64,000 nucleotides of DNA from NCBI GenBank assembly GCA_963082975.1, contig OY720344.1:82634053-82698052 (forward strand), read 5' to 3'. Of this stretch, positions 1 through 12,289 are shown piece by piece (within the stretch, counting starts at the first letter, position 1; every line of letters starts with the position of its first letter). This DNA is from Labia minor. Its lineage: Eukaryota; Arthropoda; Insecta; Dermaptera; Spongiphoridae. The notes beneath the pieces were generated by a model. It ran no database searches, was not told the origin of the DNA, and worked only from the letters and a program-made list of their open reading frames with translations. The position numbers and the translations under genes were made by a program.

Positions 1-1078
1 TTTAAATTGCAATTAAAAACTATTTTTTTAATGATGCCAAAGAAGTATAACTTCTCACGCGCGTACATAAGTACACGCACCGCTTTTTTTATTTTTTTTG
101 ATTTAACAAATGTTTAAGAGGAATAAATATGCAACCACTTTTGATAATATAATATTGCATCAAATTAAATCTTCAAATAAAATGAAAATATTGATATTCA
201 CTTTATTTTATAAGTTTTAAATTTTTGCAAATTTTATTTTTTTTTTAATTTTTAGTTTTTTTTAGGAACAAATCACTTATTCCTCTGTAAAGATCCAAAA
301 ATCTTTAACTGAAAAGAAATTGTTAATTAATTTCCTATCTAAAACAGACGATGTTGAAAACAATCAAAATCAACTGTTTGGAGAAGTTATTTAATTATTT
401 TAGGGGGCGATGTGGAAGGGGTGAAAAATGGAAAGATTTTTTTTTTATCTATCAACAAATCGAAATTCCTTTTATCCTTTTGTCTAAGAAATAAAAGAAA
501 AGGTCGAATCAATCCACGAACAAATAGAAACTTATTGATCCTCGGATCCAGCCTCCTGTTTCAACTTAATGGTTTATTGCTAAGCTGAACTGGCAAAGTT
601 CGATCACGTCTTACAATCCGATTTTGTTGGATAAACATTATATAGCAAATTCATTTGCTGTACTACATTCTAGATAAATACAATATTATGTTTACATACG
701 AAATCATTTCCAAGTATTCAGGGATCCTCCAAATAATATTTAGTAACGTTTATGGAATTCTAACGACACTTTGAACAAATAACTTGCTATTAAAGTTTCG
801 TATTTTTCTAGGTAAAATAATACAGGTTACAATTTTAGTAATGTACCAAGAAAGTTAAAAAGAGCGTTTACTAGTCTAAAAAGAAATCACATAAATTTTT
901 ATTATATTCATAAAATGGGATCCATTTAAATAGAAAGTAAATATGTGTTTAGAAACAAAAAGATATAAATGATTTATCATATATGTGGATTCTATGAATA
1001 TAATATGTGAAAGAAGTTTAAATTTAATTAACACTTTAATTAAATCACATATTATACCAAATTACATTTAAATATGAG
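1..1078. other. AT-rich stretch without a recognised gene
   Basis: No credible open frame or known repeat terminus was seen. A slightly less AT-rich patch at about 400-660 contains no frame I can support on either strand. The stretch ends where repeat family B begins. Confidence 0.5.
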
Positions 1079-1503
1079 CTTTGGCCAGGCGCAGAACCGG
1101 GCGACGATTTGAAATAAATTAATATCCAAACAACATTATATATATATAAAGTATAAAAAAAAATTTTAAAACTCGAATTCAAATGATTAAATTATATTAC
1201 CTTGGTTTTTATTTTTAGTTTAATTACTCAATTATTAATTACTATATTTTAAGTGAAAAATTTCCGACACTGAATATAAAATTAATAAAAAATTAATTAA
1301 TTAATATTTTGGGACAATGAATATAAAATTGAGCGTATCAAGCTGTACACGTCTATACGGACACACAGAGGGACGGACAGACATCATGCTAAAAATACTT
1401 TTTTCTGTTAACAAAATGCATAATTCGTGGAGATATATAAAAATCTCCACATTTGAAATTTGGTGTGAAAACAATACCTTCCCTTCCTATCGTCGGTCGG
1501 TAA
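1079..1503 (+). repeat. Family A/B repeat, type B copy (one 3' module)
   Basis: The copy opens with GGCCAGGCGCAGAACCGGG and closes with CTATCGTCGGTCGGT. In order it has the B-type AT-rich 5' region, a partly deleted core, a short GGAC/GACA tract, the segment CATCATGCTAAAAATACTT, and one 3' module with the GTGGAGAT...ATCTCCAC hairpin. Type B differs from type A in its 5' half but shares the 3' half. The 91-codon frame across it is a by-product and not a gene. Confidence 0.8.
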
Positions 1504-2379
1504 TAAAATGTAAAAGCGATAGGTTATTTCTTATGAGTAGTATTCATTCAATTCGCAATCATTCAAATCTGTTTTTTTTTAATAGAAGATAGTAAAAAAT
1601 AAAAAAAAATGCTAATTTAATAATGATAAACGATTCATCTTTTTTCATCATCTTTCCAATTCGGTGATGTTGATTTTTTTTTAAAAAATACTACTATTAA
1701 TAATTTCATTTACATGGTATAGTAGATGTTAAAGAAAATTAATATCGAGTTCAAGTCATTTAATAGCTTGTAGCGGGTGGCGTTTTATTGCTTGTTGGAT
1801 CCGTCAGATCATAAAACTTATTCAATAACAGTCCTTACAATTGTACTGATAATAATTAAGTTGGAAGGAGATTTATTACATAATATTAACGAAAGTGACA
1901 GTAAAAAATGTAGATCTACATATATCGGATTCACAATAGAATAGTTCTAAACAAATTTAATTAATCAATTTATAAAAGCATCCAATTTAATATGACTTAA
2001 AAAAAAATATTTTTTGGAAAATTTGAATTGATTTTCTAGTTTTTGAAATTAAGATGAATTTAGACTGTAAAATTTATTATTCTAGTAAGTAGATGAATTT
2101 GAATTTCAAGTGAGATGATGAACTTTTGATAATCAAATTTCAATGGTTAATCATTTAGTAATTTATTTCATTATGATTATATTTGCATTTGATTACTTAT
2201 AATTGTTTTCATTGTGAGTGAGTTAATGAAAGTTTTAGAAGGAATGCTTGTTATTCAATCCTTGTTATTCACCTGGTTTGAGTGTCAATTACTTCTTTTG
2301 CAAAACTTCAAATCATGTAAATACATTGTACACCTGTTATAGGAATGAATTTTCGAGTTCAGTTAAGTCCAAATCTTTT
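1504..2379. other. AT-rich stretch, nothing recognised
   Basis: It lies between two A/B repeats. No coding frame, RNA gene or repeat terminus could be supported. Confidence 0.5.
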
Positions 2380-3106
2380 TACCGACCGGCGATAGTAAGG
2401 GCGGTATTGTTTTCAAAACAAATTTCACATGTGGAGATTTTTACATATCTCCACGAATCATGAATTTTGTTAACAGAAAAAAGTATTTTTAGCATGATGT
2501 CTGTCCGTCCGTCCGTCCGTATAGATGTGTACAGCTTGAACGACTCAACGGATTTTGATAAAATTTGGTATATTTACTTAATGCATCAGTAGCATGAATT
2601 CATCAACTTTTGGTGTATATCCGCAATCCGGAAGTAGTATTACCGACCGACGATAGGAAGGGAAGGATTATTTTCACTCCAAATTTCACATGAGATTTTT
2701 TGAGAATCATGCATTTTGTTAACAGAAAAAAGTATTTTTAGCATGATGTCCGTCAGTATAGATGTGTACAGCTTGAACCGCTAAACGGTTTTTGATTAAA
2801 TTTGCTATATTTACTTAATTCATCAGTAGCATGATTTCATCAACTTTTGGTGTATATTCGTAAACCGGAGAAGTGGTAGCATACAAAGTAATTAATTAAT
2901 TTTATAATCATTGCCGGAAATTTTTCACTTAAAATATAGTAATTAATAATTGAATAATTAAACTAAAAATAAAAACCAAGATAATTTAATGTAATCATTT
3001 GAATTCGAGTTTTAAAATTTTTTTTTATACTTTATATATATATATATATATATATATAATGTTGTTTGAATATTAATTTATTTCTAATCGTCGGTCGGTC
3101 ACAGCT
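2380..3106 (-). repeat. Family A/B repeat with two tandem core-plus-module units
   Basis: Read on the minus strand, this copy has a B-type 5' region (including a TA microsatellite near 3040-3058), then two complete head-to-tail units. Each unit has the spacer ending CACCAAAAGTTGAT, the AGCCGTT-type core, a GTCC/GTCT tract and the hairpin module. The modules end at about 2643 and 2384, each with the GTCGGTCGGT-type terminus. It is intermediate between single-module B copies and the A type. Confidence 0.75.
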
Positions 3107-3149
3107 CATATTTTTATTAGACATGAATCAGTATAAGGGTAGTTGAAAG

Positions 3150-3924
3150 CAGGGCTTCGAACCGGAACCGAACCGAAAACCGAAAAAACCGGTATTTTTG
3201 TCGGAACGAAAACCGGAGCTGAACCGAAAAAAATAATATCGGTTTATTTCAGTTCAGTACGTGTTCAATCCAGAGTTGCCAGAAGTGGTGTTTTTGGGCG
3301 TTTTGGCAACACACAAGCCTGAATTTTTTTCAATTAGTTATGAGGCGTACTGCTTATCAATTATATCAATTTCAATTGATATATTGATAATAACTATTTT
3401 GCACAATTTATTTTATTTTTAATTTATTTATTTTTGTTTTTCTTTTTCTTTCTTTGAATTTAGAATGGGGAGAAATAAGACTAATACTAGCAGGGATTTT
3501 TTTACATATAACAAAACAGAAAATAAAAACATTTGTAATATATGCGACACTTCTTTAAAGGGAAATCATGCTGCAAATTTGGAACGATATTTAAAACGAC
3601 ATCACAATAATGAATTCAAAGATGTGCAGCAAAAAAAAGAAGATCAATTCATCAAGATTGTATCAATTAATGTAGTATAATTTAGGGTGGTAGCAAAAAA
3701 TATTTTTCGGGCGCTAATTTATGGCAGACTCGGCATACCCCAACCTAAATTTCTAATACAAATAAAAGGTCTTTAAAATTAATTAATCGGAACTCTGAAC
3801 CGAAAACCGAAAACCGAAAAAAAACATTATTTTTGCCGGAACGAAAACCGGAACCGAACTGATATTTTTTTTAATTGAACCGGAACGAAAACCGAAACGA
3901 AAAAAATAACGGTTCGAAGCCCTG
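3150..3924 (+). mobile_element. Short hAT-type DNA transposon, BED-finger family, copy 1
   Basis: Terminal inverted repeats begin CAGGGCTTCGAACC and end GGTTCGAAGCCCTG. The 8 bp target-site duplication GTTGAAAG flanks both ends exactly, which is the hAT signature. Both ends are rich in repeated AACCG motifs. At 775 bp it is far shorter than a whole hAT and keeps only the start of the transposase. The 28541-29717 element has the same termini and subterminal sequence. Confidence 0.92.
3465..3680 (+). pseudogene. N-terminal fragment of hAT transposase (BED zinc finger)
   Basis: This frame encodes 71 residues beginning MGRNKTNTSRDFF. A BED-type zinc finger can be seen: Cys24-x2-Cys27, then LERYLKRHH with His46/His47. 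BED fingers bind DNA and in hAT transposases recognise the element ends. Tyr42 sits where the family normally has the first zinc-binding His (LxxHLKxxH), so the finger is probably inactive. The frame stops soon after the finger, and the catalytic and dimerisation domains are absent from this copy. Its start is the first ATG inside the element. The identification as a hAT BED domain is firm because the surrounding inverted repeats and 8 bp duplication agree. Confidence 0.8.
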
Positions 3925-3932
3925 GTTGAAAG

Positions 3933-5583
3933 TGGATAGAAATAAGATAATTAGAAATTAAAACAATACATATATTTAATATATAAATTACGATATAATA
4001 TAATTATACCAATAAAAAATAATATTACCTTTATCAATTAAATATCTAAATCATAAGAAAATTAAGAATTGAGTCTGATTTTATATTTACTTGTAATTTT
4101 TATAACAAAAACTGTTTAATAAAAAAACAAATAATATTTTAAAAATTCCTATGTATGAATATTGATTTGAATTTTAAATGTTTGTCATTTACATTGAATA
4201 ATGAATCTCCCTTTTTGGAAGGGTTTCAATGTCGTCATGACGGAAATGAACTGACGGTGGGGATGTGAAATTTTACTAAGTGAGCTAAAAAGGAAGTTTG
4301 TTGCTTAAAATTAAAGAGAGAGAGAGAGAGAAGAAGAAGGGGATAATGCGAATATATTCATGATTGTTTACACAATTAAACATGAGGAAGGGTGCAAGAA
4401 AATCAAATACTGAGACTTATGCACAAAAGTCAATGGACCAGCAGATATGCTAGATTGCAAGAGGGTTGGTAAACTTGCAAACTATATACCCTTTGTCAAT
4501 TTTAGATGGAATAGGGGTGATTCTAGTTGGAAGAAATACCAAGTAGAAGGTGAAAATATTATCCCAGTCATTCAATATAGGATATGGACATCGATGAAAA
4601 GAAAATATACTCACCCTCATATTGATTTGACAAGGTTTTAAATCCCACAAGATAAGTTACATCTCTTATATTTTCGAATCAAATAAATTGATAAAATGAA
4701 AGATATCTTTTTTAAGTAAAAAGCTTTCATAAAATGATTAAAATTAATCATATTTTCATACTTGATTCGTTTTAACCCAAATATTTTTATTTCTATCTTG
4801 ACTTGTTAATAGGTACCTATTCATTGGGATCCCTGAGAATAGTGATAGCATCTATGGTAAATTGAAATGTGAGGGGATCGACAACAATGGAATCAAAGTA
4901 AAATAATTCAAACCCATCTTTATGGAAGTTATGAAAGTTTATATAATTTGGAATAGATTTTTAAGTTCTAAATAAAATATTGTAGATAGATAAATAAAAT
5001 TCAATAAATATAATATCTACGTTTGTTGCAAAACTTTTTCTATAAAAACACAATTTGAAGAGAATGTTCTCAGTTTCCTTATCTTACATAATAGCTAATT
5101 CTAGATGAAGACTTCTTATTTATTGTTAACAATTAACAGCTCTTCCTTCCAACTTCAGTCAAAGATTTGTTGATTATTTCCTATAAAAAGAAAGCTTCTA
5201 CAAATTCTAATTCTAAAAAGATTATGCCATCCAGTATTTGAGATCACTTTACAGAATCTGTTCGATCTTTTCCTATTAAATAGTATATCGATTTAAACAA
5301 TTATATGCCGAATTACGAAAAAAATAAATCAACTGGAAAACTGGAGACTGAAGATTGCTTACTTCATAAGATAGAGGCAAACAAAAACCAGATCATTACA
5401 TCAAGTTCACTCAGCCCAGTAACGATTTTTTTGCATAAAGGTCTTCTTGTCCGATCGGTCAGCGAAGTCTCATAGTCAAAACAGATGAAAAAAATATTTC
5501 CAAACTGGAAAATCATATCATTGGCTATCAACCTACTTGACAATAGTCTAATTAAAAGAAGCCCATAATTTACTTAAAATTCA
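3933..5583. other. AT-rich stretch, no recognised gene
   Basis: It contains a GA-rich run near 4314-4340 and a less AT-rich patch at 4380-4660. Small frames there (64 codons on plus, 66 on minus) overlap each other and match no family I know. The part from about 5130 onward may be the degraded interior of the LTR relic that follows, but I cannot show this. Confidence 0.45.
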
Positions 5584-5672
5584 ATTCAGTCATCGTGGGT
5601 CACAAGTGCCCCATACTTGGATCCTCTTACAAAATGACACCCAACGTGAGGCGATCTCTTACATAGTTAATC
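5584..5672 (+). mobile_element. Degraded LTR-end relic, kin of the 35-39 kb element
   Basis: Over roughly 90 bases this fossil matches the right end of the LTRs at 35153-35913 and 38483-39243. Shared landmarks are CATCGTGG, ACAAGTGCC, CATACTT, GATCC and ACCCAACGT in the same order and spacing. It is clearly older and more diverged than those LTRs, and no partner LTR is visible nearby. Confidence 0.7.
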
Positions 5673-5766
5673 TTTTTTCTTTTATATGAACTGATTGTAA
5701 ATATATTTAAAATTAAAAAAAAAGGTTCGATTTATTATTTAAGCAATGAAAATTAAATTTGTAATT

Positions 5767-6372
5767 TTTACCGACCGACGATAGTAAGGGAAGGATTATT
5801 TTCACTCCAAATTTCACATGTGGAGATTTTTACATGTCTCAACGAATCATGCATTTTGTTAACAGAAAAAAGTATTTTTAGCATGATGCCAGTCCGTCCG
5901 TAAAGATGTATACAGCATAAACGGCTCAACAGATTTTGATAGAATTTGGTTTATTTACTTAATGCATCATTAGCATGAATTCTCCAACTTTTGGTGTATA
6001 TCCGAAAACCAGAAGTGGTAGTATTACCGATCGACGAAGGGTTATTTTCACATCAAATTTCACATGAGGAGATTTTTTTACATATCTCCACGAATCATGC
6101 ACTTTGTATTGGTTTTATCCTCGAGAAAAATCATCTTCATTAGTTTTTTCTTAATTTAAAATTATTTGACGTCACCCAGCCCTTCATGATGTCACAGCCA
6201 GCTCCAAATATTATAAATAAAATAAATATTTTTAATTTTATGTTCTATCCATATCTGTTTTTTATTGCATTAATAGATATATTAAAATTATTTGAAATTG
6301 TTTCTGTAACTGGAAATTAATTTATTTCAAACCGTCGGTCGGTTCTGTGCCTGGCCACAGGTCAACTTATTC
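5767..6372 (-). repeat. Family A repeat, type A copy
   Basis: A nearly full-length type A copy in reverse orientation. Its 3' terminus TACCGACCGACGATAG lies at the left, and its 5' terminus, reading AATAAGTTGACCTGTGGCCAG on the minus strand, lies at the right. Both hairpin modules are present, with the core and a very short GTCC tract between them. One TGACGTCA palindrome is intact near 6168, and the second position near 6188 reads TGATGTCA. Confidence 0.85.
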
Positions 6373-8108
6373 TTTTATGTAATTATATTTGTAAGATTTT
6401 GCTATATACTTGTATGTTTGTGGTCCATAACTTTGGGAACTACAGTTGTAAAAAATATTAAACTTTTAAAATTTAAATTTCATTGAATCAAAAACAATCA
6501 GAAATATTATTCATTATAAGATGAGGAATCAATTTCATTAATTTGAATGGATATACATTTATTTTATCTTAAGAATATGTCAATAATATTAAGAAATACG
6601 TAGAAATTCTTTCTCATATTTTTATATATACAGAGAAATAAGAGACATAAGAGAAAATAAAACAACCACCCAATCAAAAATAATTTATTGATTTCATTGA
6701 AATTGCAAATATACGTAAAGTATTAATTTATTTCTTGAAATTAATATATAAAAATCAATAAAAAAATTTAATTTAATCAACTAATATTATTTTTCAATAA
6801 TAATAATTCCCAAATTTTAATATTAAATATTATTGTTATATTGTATTATTAATAGAAAAAGATACACAATACAATATATGTGAATTGAATTTATTTCTAG
6901 TATTAGTTTTTTACTACTACTACTACGAACGAAAACATTTTTTAACTGAAAATTATATAATGAAAATTGATTTATATTGTAAATAAATCCTAATGAAATT
7001 TTCAACCCTACATAAATAAATAATTTGTCATATTTTAATCATAAAATATATATTACAATATATTATTAAAATTAAAATATTCATTTCTAAAGTAAACATA
7101 TAAAAATAAAATTTTAAATAAGAGTAGTAATTTAGATATATTAATTACATATTGTTTAATATAAAACAACCGGTTTGTAAATATTTAATAATTAATAAGA
7201 AATTAACATGTTAATTTCCCTCTCTCTTTCTCTTGGAGTTGTTTATTTAATAATTAGAAAATAAATGTTTTAATATGTAAATATAGAAATGACTTGATTT
7301 TTTTTTATATAAAAATTTATAATAATTCATATATTTGAACAAGAAAAGAATTCAAAAGAAATATACATGTGATAAAATCAGAAAAATATAATACTCTAAA
7401 TAAAGTTTATAAAACTTTTAGAACTTGTTAAGAGAAAGTGTTCTTTGATGCATAATCACCCAATAAATGACATTTATATGCGTATTATATGCTATATTCA
7501 CATAATTTATATTCAGAGAAGTTTTAACTTTTTTTCTTTTTTTCTTCATGTTCTATCTTGTATGATTAAGATGAGAGAGGATTTAAAATAATGTAAAGTT
7601 GAACATAAAATCAATTTCACTTTTGATCCATTCCGATGAGTCTATTTTATCGATCATTCTCGTTCCTTTTCATTTTATCAAGTCCGTGCACTTCTTTTCC
7701 TTTTCCTCAAGATCAGTCATCCTTAACTTTCTCTGGAGCTGTCCCGAGGGGTGCGTGTCTCACGAAGAGAGAGAGCACTCTTAGTCTAGTCCTTAACACC
7801 CCCACGGGTTGTTTAATGTTTCAGGCTTTGACTCCGTCAACTCTTTCGTGCTTGCATTTTTCTATCACTTTATCTTTCCTCACGAATTGTACTTACCAAT
7901 CAAATTACTTTATTAGATATGCATACCAAAGATAAAATAATTAATTAGTTCTCAACTCAATTCTTTTCAATAAACACCAATAAATAATCGTTTGTTTTCT
8001 ACTCTAACGCGATTATAAAATATATTAAAAATCATCCAATTAAATTAATAAATAATTATAAAAACGTGAACCGTTTTCTCCTATTTATTTTACATTTCAT
8101 AGTATATA
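6373..8108. other. AT-rich stretch with one less AT-rich patch
   Basis: Most of it is low-complexity A+T. A patch at about 7630-7900 is richer in C and T and is spanned by overlapping frames of 61 and 99 codons in two phases. Neither resembles a known protein and they compete with each other, so I call no gene. It could hold an untranslated or non-coding exon. Confidence 0.4.
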
Positions 8109-8570
8109 ACCACGGTGGCGAAACCGTGACTCGCGAGCCAAATGTGGCTCTTTTTGTGTTTATTGTGGCTCAATTAAAAAATTTAAAGTTATCAATTTAG
8201 AATTTAAATATATTAAACTGGAAAAAGACTACGTCATGACACATATTTATTTACATATAATTATTTAAAGGAAATTTAAAATTTAGTTATTTCTGCAAGT
8301 TTTAAAAACTAAAAAAAAATATGTATATGTAAAATGTATCCGATCTATCCCAACTCTACTTTATTACAATAGCAACAGCAGAATTATTGCATGCGGGCCT
8401 TTGGACTTATTATTAATATAATTAGGTATTTTAATCGGGCCCGTATTCGTAATTTTTGCTTCTGTGACTACTCACTCCTCCTTCCAAAAAAAGTAAAATT
8501 TTTTTCCGATTTGGCTCTTAAACATTTTCGATTTTTCAATATGGCTCTAAGTATCACCAAGTGTGTGAAA
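8109..8570 (+). mobile_element. hAT-like non-autonomous repeat, family G, unit 1
   Basis: The unit begins CACGGTGGCGAAACCGTGAC followed by CGCGAGCC and TGTGGCTC, the style of many hAT termini. It ends near ATGGCTCTAAGTATCACCAAG. The second unit at 8613-9030 repeats it almost throughout. No transposase is visible and the exact ends and target duplication are not clear. The 70-codon frame inside is not a gene. Confidence 0.6.
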
Positions 8571-8612
8571 TTGAATGTTAATTTTTCTATTAAATATAAA
8601 TAAATAGTTTTA

Positions 8613-9104
8613 CAACGGTGGCCAAAGCGTGGCTCTTTTTGAGTTTATTGTGGCTCAATTAAAAAATTTAAAGTTATCACAATTTAGAATTTAAATATAT
8701 TAAACTGGAAAAAGGCTACGTCATGACACATATTTATTTACATATAATTATTTAAAGGAAATTTAAAATTTAGTTATTTCTGCAAGTTTTAAAAACTTTG
8801 TTGTAAAATGTATCCGATCTATCCCAACTCTGTCTACTTTATTACAATAGCACAGCAGAACTATTGCATGCGGGGCGTACGACTTATTATTAATATCATC
8901 GCGGACGTATTCGTAATTTTTTCTTCTGTAACTACGAACCCCCCTCCTTCAAAGTAAAAAATTTTTCCGATTTGGCTCTTAAACATATTCGATTCTTCAA
9001 TATGGCTCTAAGTATCATCAAGTGTGGCCAGATTTTATTTTTGATTTCAAATAACTAAATAAACTGTTCTCTGTGAGTCGCGAGTCGCAAGTTGCCGACT
9101 ACTG
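8613..9104 (+). mobile_element. hAT-like non-autonomous repeat, family G, unit 2 plus right terminus
   Basis: The second G unit starts CAACGGTGGCCAAAGCG and matches unit 1 up to about 9030. It continues to GAGTCGCGAGTCGCAAGTTG and CCGACTACTG at 9104, which reads as an inverted hAT-like terminus relative to 8109. The two units may therefore be one composite element or an internal duplication. Confidence 0.55.
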
Positions 9105-9700
9105 CTTTAGACTTTAACTCATGTTTTAAAATCAACTTTAAAACAATATAAAGGTTTGTTTATTAAAGGTATTAGGTAATAGGTACCAATATTACAAATT
9201 TTTTTTTGTACTTTTTATATAAATATATAAATAAAAATCAATGATATGATTTTAGGAGAAAAATAAGAAATAATAAAAATTAATAACTTTTTTAAAAAAA
9301 ATCTAATCTATTGTTAATATTTTTCAACATTTCAATTTCAATAATCAATTTATTATATATGTATATGTTTTTGGAAAAAAAACCAATTGGTTTCAAAAAT
9401 AATATTTATAGATTGTGAGTTTAATTTACTTTGAATCTCTGGAGATTAAAGTTCTCGTAAAAAGACTTACGAATAGGATTATTTGATATATTTCATTTCA
9501 AATATTTTATATAAATATGATACTACAACGAGAAGATTAATCAAAAATTGTATTTTTTTCAAATGAAAATAAATGAAATGGACAAATTAATTTACGGGTA
9601 ATATTAGGGAATAAAATATCATCATCTAAAATTTTATCTATATATTTATAAATATATATATATTTGGAATATATACCTAATATATTCATAAATATATATA
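9105..9700. other. AT-rich stretch, nothing recognised
   Basis: No coding or RNA signal was seen. It ends in short TA-rich inverted repeats just before the SINE-like sequence. Confidence 0.5.
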
Positions 9701-9702
9701 TT

Positions 9703-9908
9703 CCCGGGTTCAAGTACCGGGCCTGGCAAAGGATTTTCTCTAGCTGGGGTCTAAGAGACGGCTACTTGATAAAAAGTAGTACCTCCGAGCAATAAAATCA
9801 AGCTAAAGATTGATAGGTTACGTTCTACTGATCATAGGATAATAATAATATAATCTACTTGTTAGGCTCCTTAGGAGTACGTAGGACGTACAAAAGTCAT
9901 AGGTTATT
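9703..9908 (+). repeat. SINE-like repeat, tRNA-derived B box (5'-truncated)
   Basis: Near the left end GGGTTCAAGTACC fits a pol III B box. It is followed by a body with TTTTCTCTAGCT, TACTGATCA and CTTGTTAGG. The same body recurs at 39370-39605 and, degraded, at 21100-21265. No A box is visible here, so the head appears truncated. A TA microsatellite follows at once, as is common at SINE tails. Confidence 0.6.
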
Positions 9909-9910
9909 TG

Positions 9911-9911
9911 G

Positions 9912-9943
<32 letters not shown>

Positions 9944-9952
9944 TATATATGT
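9911..9952. repeat. TA microsatellite
   Basis: A TA dinucleotide run with one interruption, lying between the SINE-like repeat and a MITE. Confidence 0.9.
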
Positions 9953-10434
9953 CATAGGTAAATGAGAATTTTAGGAAAATAGTATTTGCATGGCCAAATA
10001 GCTTCGTCTATATTTCATTTCAATTTGACTAGGAAAATAGCTCAGAAAATGTTGGACATTTATTGAACCGATGACAGACGACCAGAATAAATACCTAAAT
10101 ATTATTTATTTTCAAAAAAACTTTTAATCAATTAAAACAATTTAATAAGAAAACGAATATTTTTAAAAAAAGATATAAACAAAATAATTAAAATAAATTC
10201 TCTGTCATTGTCACTCTGCAAAATTATTATGGCAAGCTGAATTTAAATAAATATACAATAAAGTACAAAATTTTTTTTTAATAATTTCGTAATCGGCTAC
10301 TGTAATAGTTAAAGCTATTTGACCAAAAAAGATTTAGTCAAATGACTTTTATCTAGTCAAATTGAAATGAAATAATAGTTAAAGCTATTTAACCAGGCAA
10401 ATACTATTTTCCTAAAATTGTCATTTGCCTACAT
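9953..10434. mobile_element. MITE with long terminal inverted repeats
   Basis: The two ends are inverted copies over roughly 80 bases. Shared landmarks are TTTTAGGAAAATAGTATTTG, AATAGCTT and ATTTCATTTCAATTTGACTA. The interior is AT-rich and non-coding. I could not fix a target-site duplication, so the superfamily is open. Confidence 0.7.
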
Positions 10435-10454
10435 ATATTATATACCTTGACATA

Positions 10455-10685
10455 TATGTGCCCATAATTATGAAAGTGGTCTAAGTCATATATTTCTTGT
10501 TTCGAAATATCTAATGATTTGCATTTGAATAAATTAAAAAGTATTTTTATATTATGCGCGTTATAATTTTCTTAGTTTTGATTAATGAAATTTTTTTATG
10601 AATATGAAATTTTGTGTGAATTACACTTGAAAATGTTTTGAAGCATGAATCGAATTAGACAACTTTCATAATTATGGGCACATAT
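10455..10685. mobile_element. Small MITE, Tc1/mariner-like, with TA flanks
   Basis: The ends are inverted copies of TGTGCCCATAATTATGAAAG followed by GTCTAA. Both sides are flanked by TA-rich sequence compatible with a TA target duplication. It is about 230 bp and non-coding. The dinucleotide target and terminal style suggest mobilisation by a Tc1/mariner transposase. Confidence 0.7.
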
Positions 10686-11349
10686 ATATATATTAGTTTA
10701 CTCCCTGGTAAATATCTAATGAATTCACTCTTAAAGATCTACTTTTCCCTTAAATAGAAATTTGAAATTGAATAAAGCTTATATTTAAATAAACTGAAAA
10801 ATCATTTGTGTGTGTGTGTGTGTGAATTCATCTGCCATCTCACTTCTTGACACCAATCAATCTATAAGAAGATTAAAAAAGAATCACGTTATGGATACAG
10901 TAGATTGTTGACAACAAAATAGTTGAGAAGACAATTATATAAAGTCATCAATAAATTGGTACCTATTTCAGACATGAAAGTCAGAATATTACAATAAGAT
11001 CAATTTTACTTATAGGTTATAATTTATTTAACTGATTGTAAAAAATATAAAATAAAAAATATTAGTTTCTTTTAAGAAAAAATTTAGGTATTCATTTAAT
11101 TCAATTTTTTTTTCACATGAAAAATAATATTTAAATGGGATTGATGTTTGGGGAAATCATCATTTTAGTATTAGTATTCTATATACAAATTATTCATTTA
11201 TTGTAAATAACAAATGATATTACTTAATGCATGTTAGCAAAAATTCTTACATATATTTGGTTATACGTAAATAATATTAAACCTCTAATATAAAGGATAT
11301 TTATAATAATATAATATAATATGTTATTTTTCTCAACTTCTTCAACTTG

Positions 11350-11399
<50 letters not shown>

Positions 11400-12289
11400 G
11401 GGTGAATATTTCACAACTTGTTCTTCAGTTAGACGAGAATTTATAGATATTTCTCAGATAAGTGATAATTAATTATCTTGAGGGGACAAGTAGAGAGATT
11501 CTGTGACAAGCAGCGTCATAACTTCACGTCGAGTTATTGCAATTTAGCTGTGTTATTGTTTTCCCTCTCTCTAATCCACAACTAACCTCACTATCCTCAA
11601 ACTAGGGCCAAAAGGCCCAACCGGATATACAACTGCTTACCGAAAACAGGCCTATATGAGGCTCAAACACGCACACGCGTGTCCATAAATGTGATTAATG
11701 TCGACATGGAACAGAATATAGACAAACTAGGAGAGCGCGGTGTCGACTTTATTAATCAAAACGAGCTTAGTGTTTTCAGACCAGGACATGAGACCAAAAA
11801 TGATGTCTAATTAATTAAAGAAAATAATCACAGGAATATTATAGGAGATTTTATGACAGGAATATAACGGGGCAGACATAAACCAACTAATAAACCTAAA
11901 CAAAATATTAATAAGTTACGAACAATGTAACTTAATATTTAAAAAGAGTAATAAAAAATAGTGATCCCTATCTAATTAGTTATATTTAATTATCTATAAT
12001 TTTTTTTTTACTTTACAGACCGCTAAGAATGAAATGAGTAATGAGTATAAAATGAGTAAAAAAATACTTTTGATCATTTTATTTTATTTTATTTGTAACT
12101 TACATATTTATGCTAGGGTATTGGATTTAAATAAAGTAGTGTAATGTAAAATTATTTAAAAATAAAAAAGCAATAAAATAATTTTGTTAAATGTTTGAGA
12201 GATTTATTTATAAATTTTCAAAGGAAACTCTAAAAATTAGTCCGGAAAAAAGTAAACAATAATATGGATTATTATTAAATTTATACGGA
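10686..12289. other. AT-rich stretch with microsatellites
   Basis: Contains a GT run near 10806-10824, the ATT tract listed separately, and a less AT-rich patch at 11500-11780 with CCAAAAGGCCCAACCGG and an ACACGCACACGCGTGTCC palindrome. No coding frame could be supported. Confidence 0.45.
11351..11399. repeat. ATT trinucleotide microsatellite
   Basis: About sixteen uninterrupted ATT units. Confidence 0.95.

Noticed and set aside
4447-4641. Opposed 64- and 66-codon frames, possible small gene
   Set aside because: The two frames overlap on opposite strands, neither resembles a known protein and no supporting signal is present.
7599-7935. Overlapping 61- and 99-codon frames in a less AT-rich patch
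   Set aside because: They are in competing phases, Ser/Phe/Leu-rich and not recognisable. Only the composition of the patch is unusual.
8391-8603. 70-codon plus-strand frame
   Set aside because: It lies wholly inside the family G repeat and is not kept in the second G unit.
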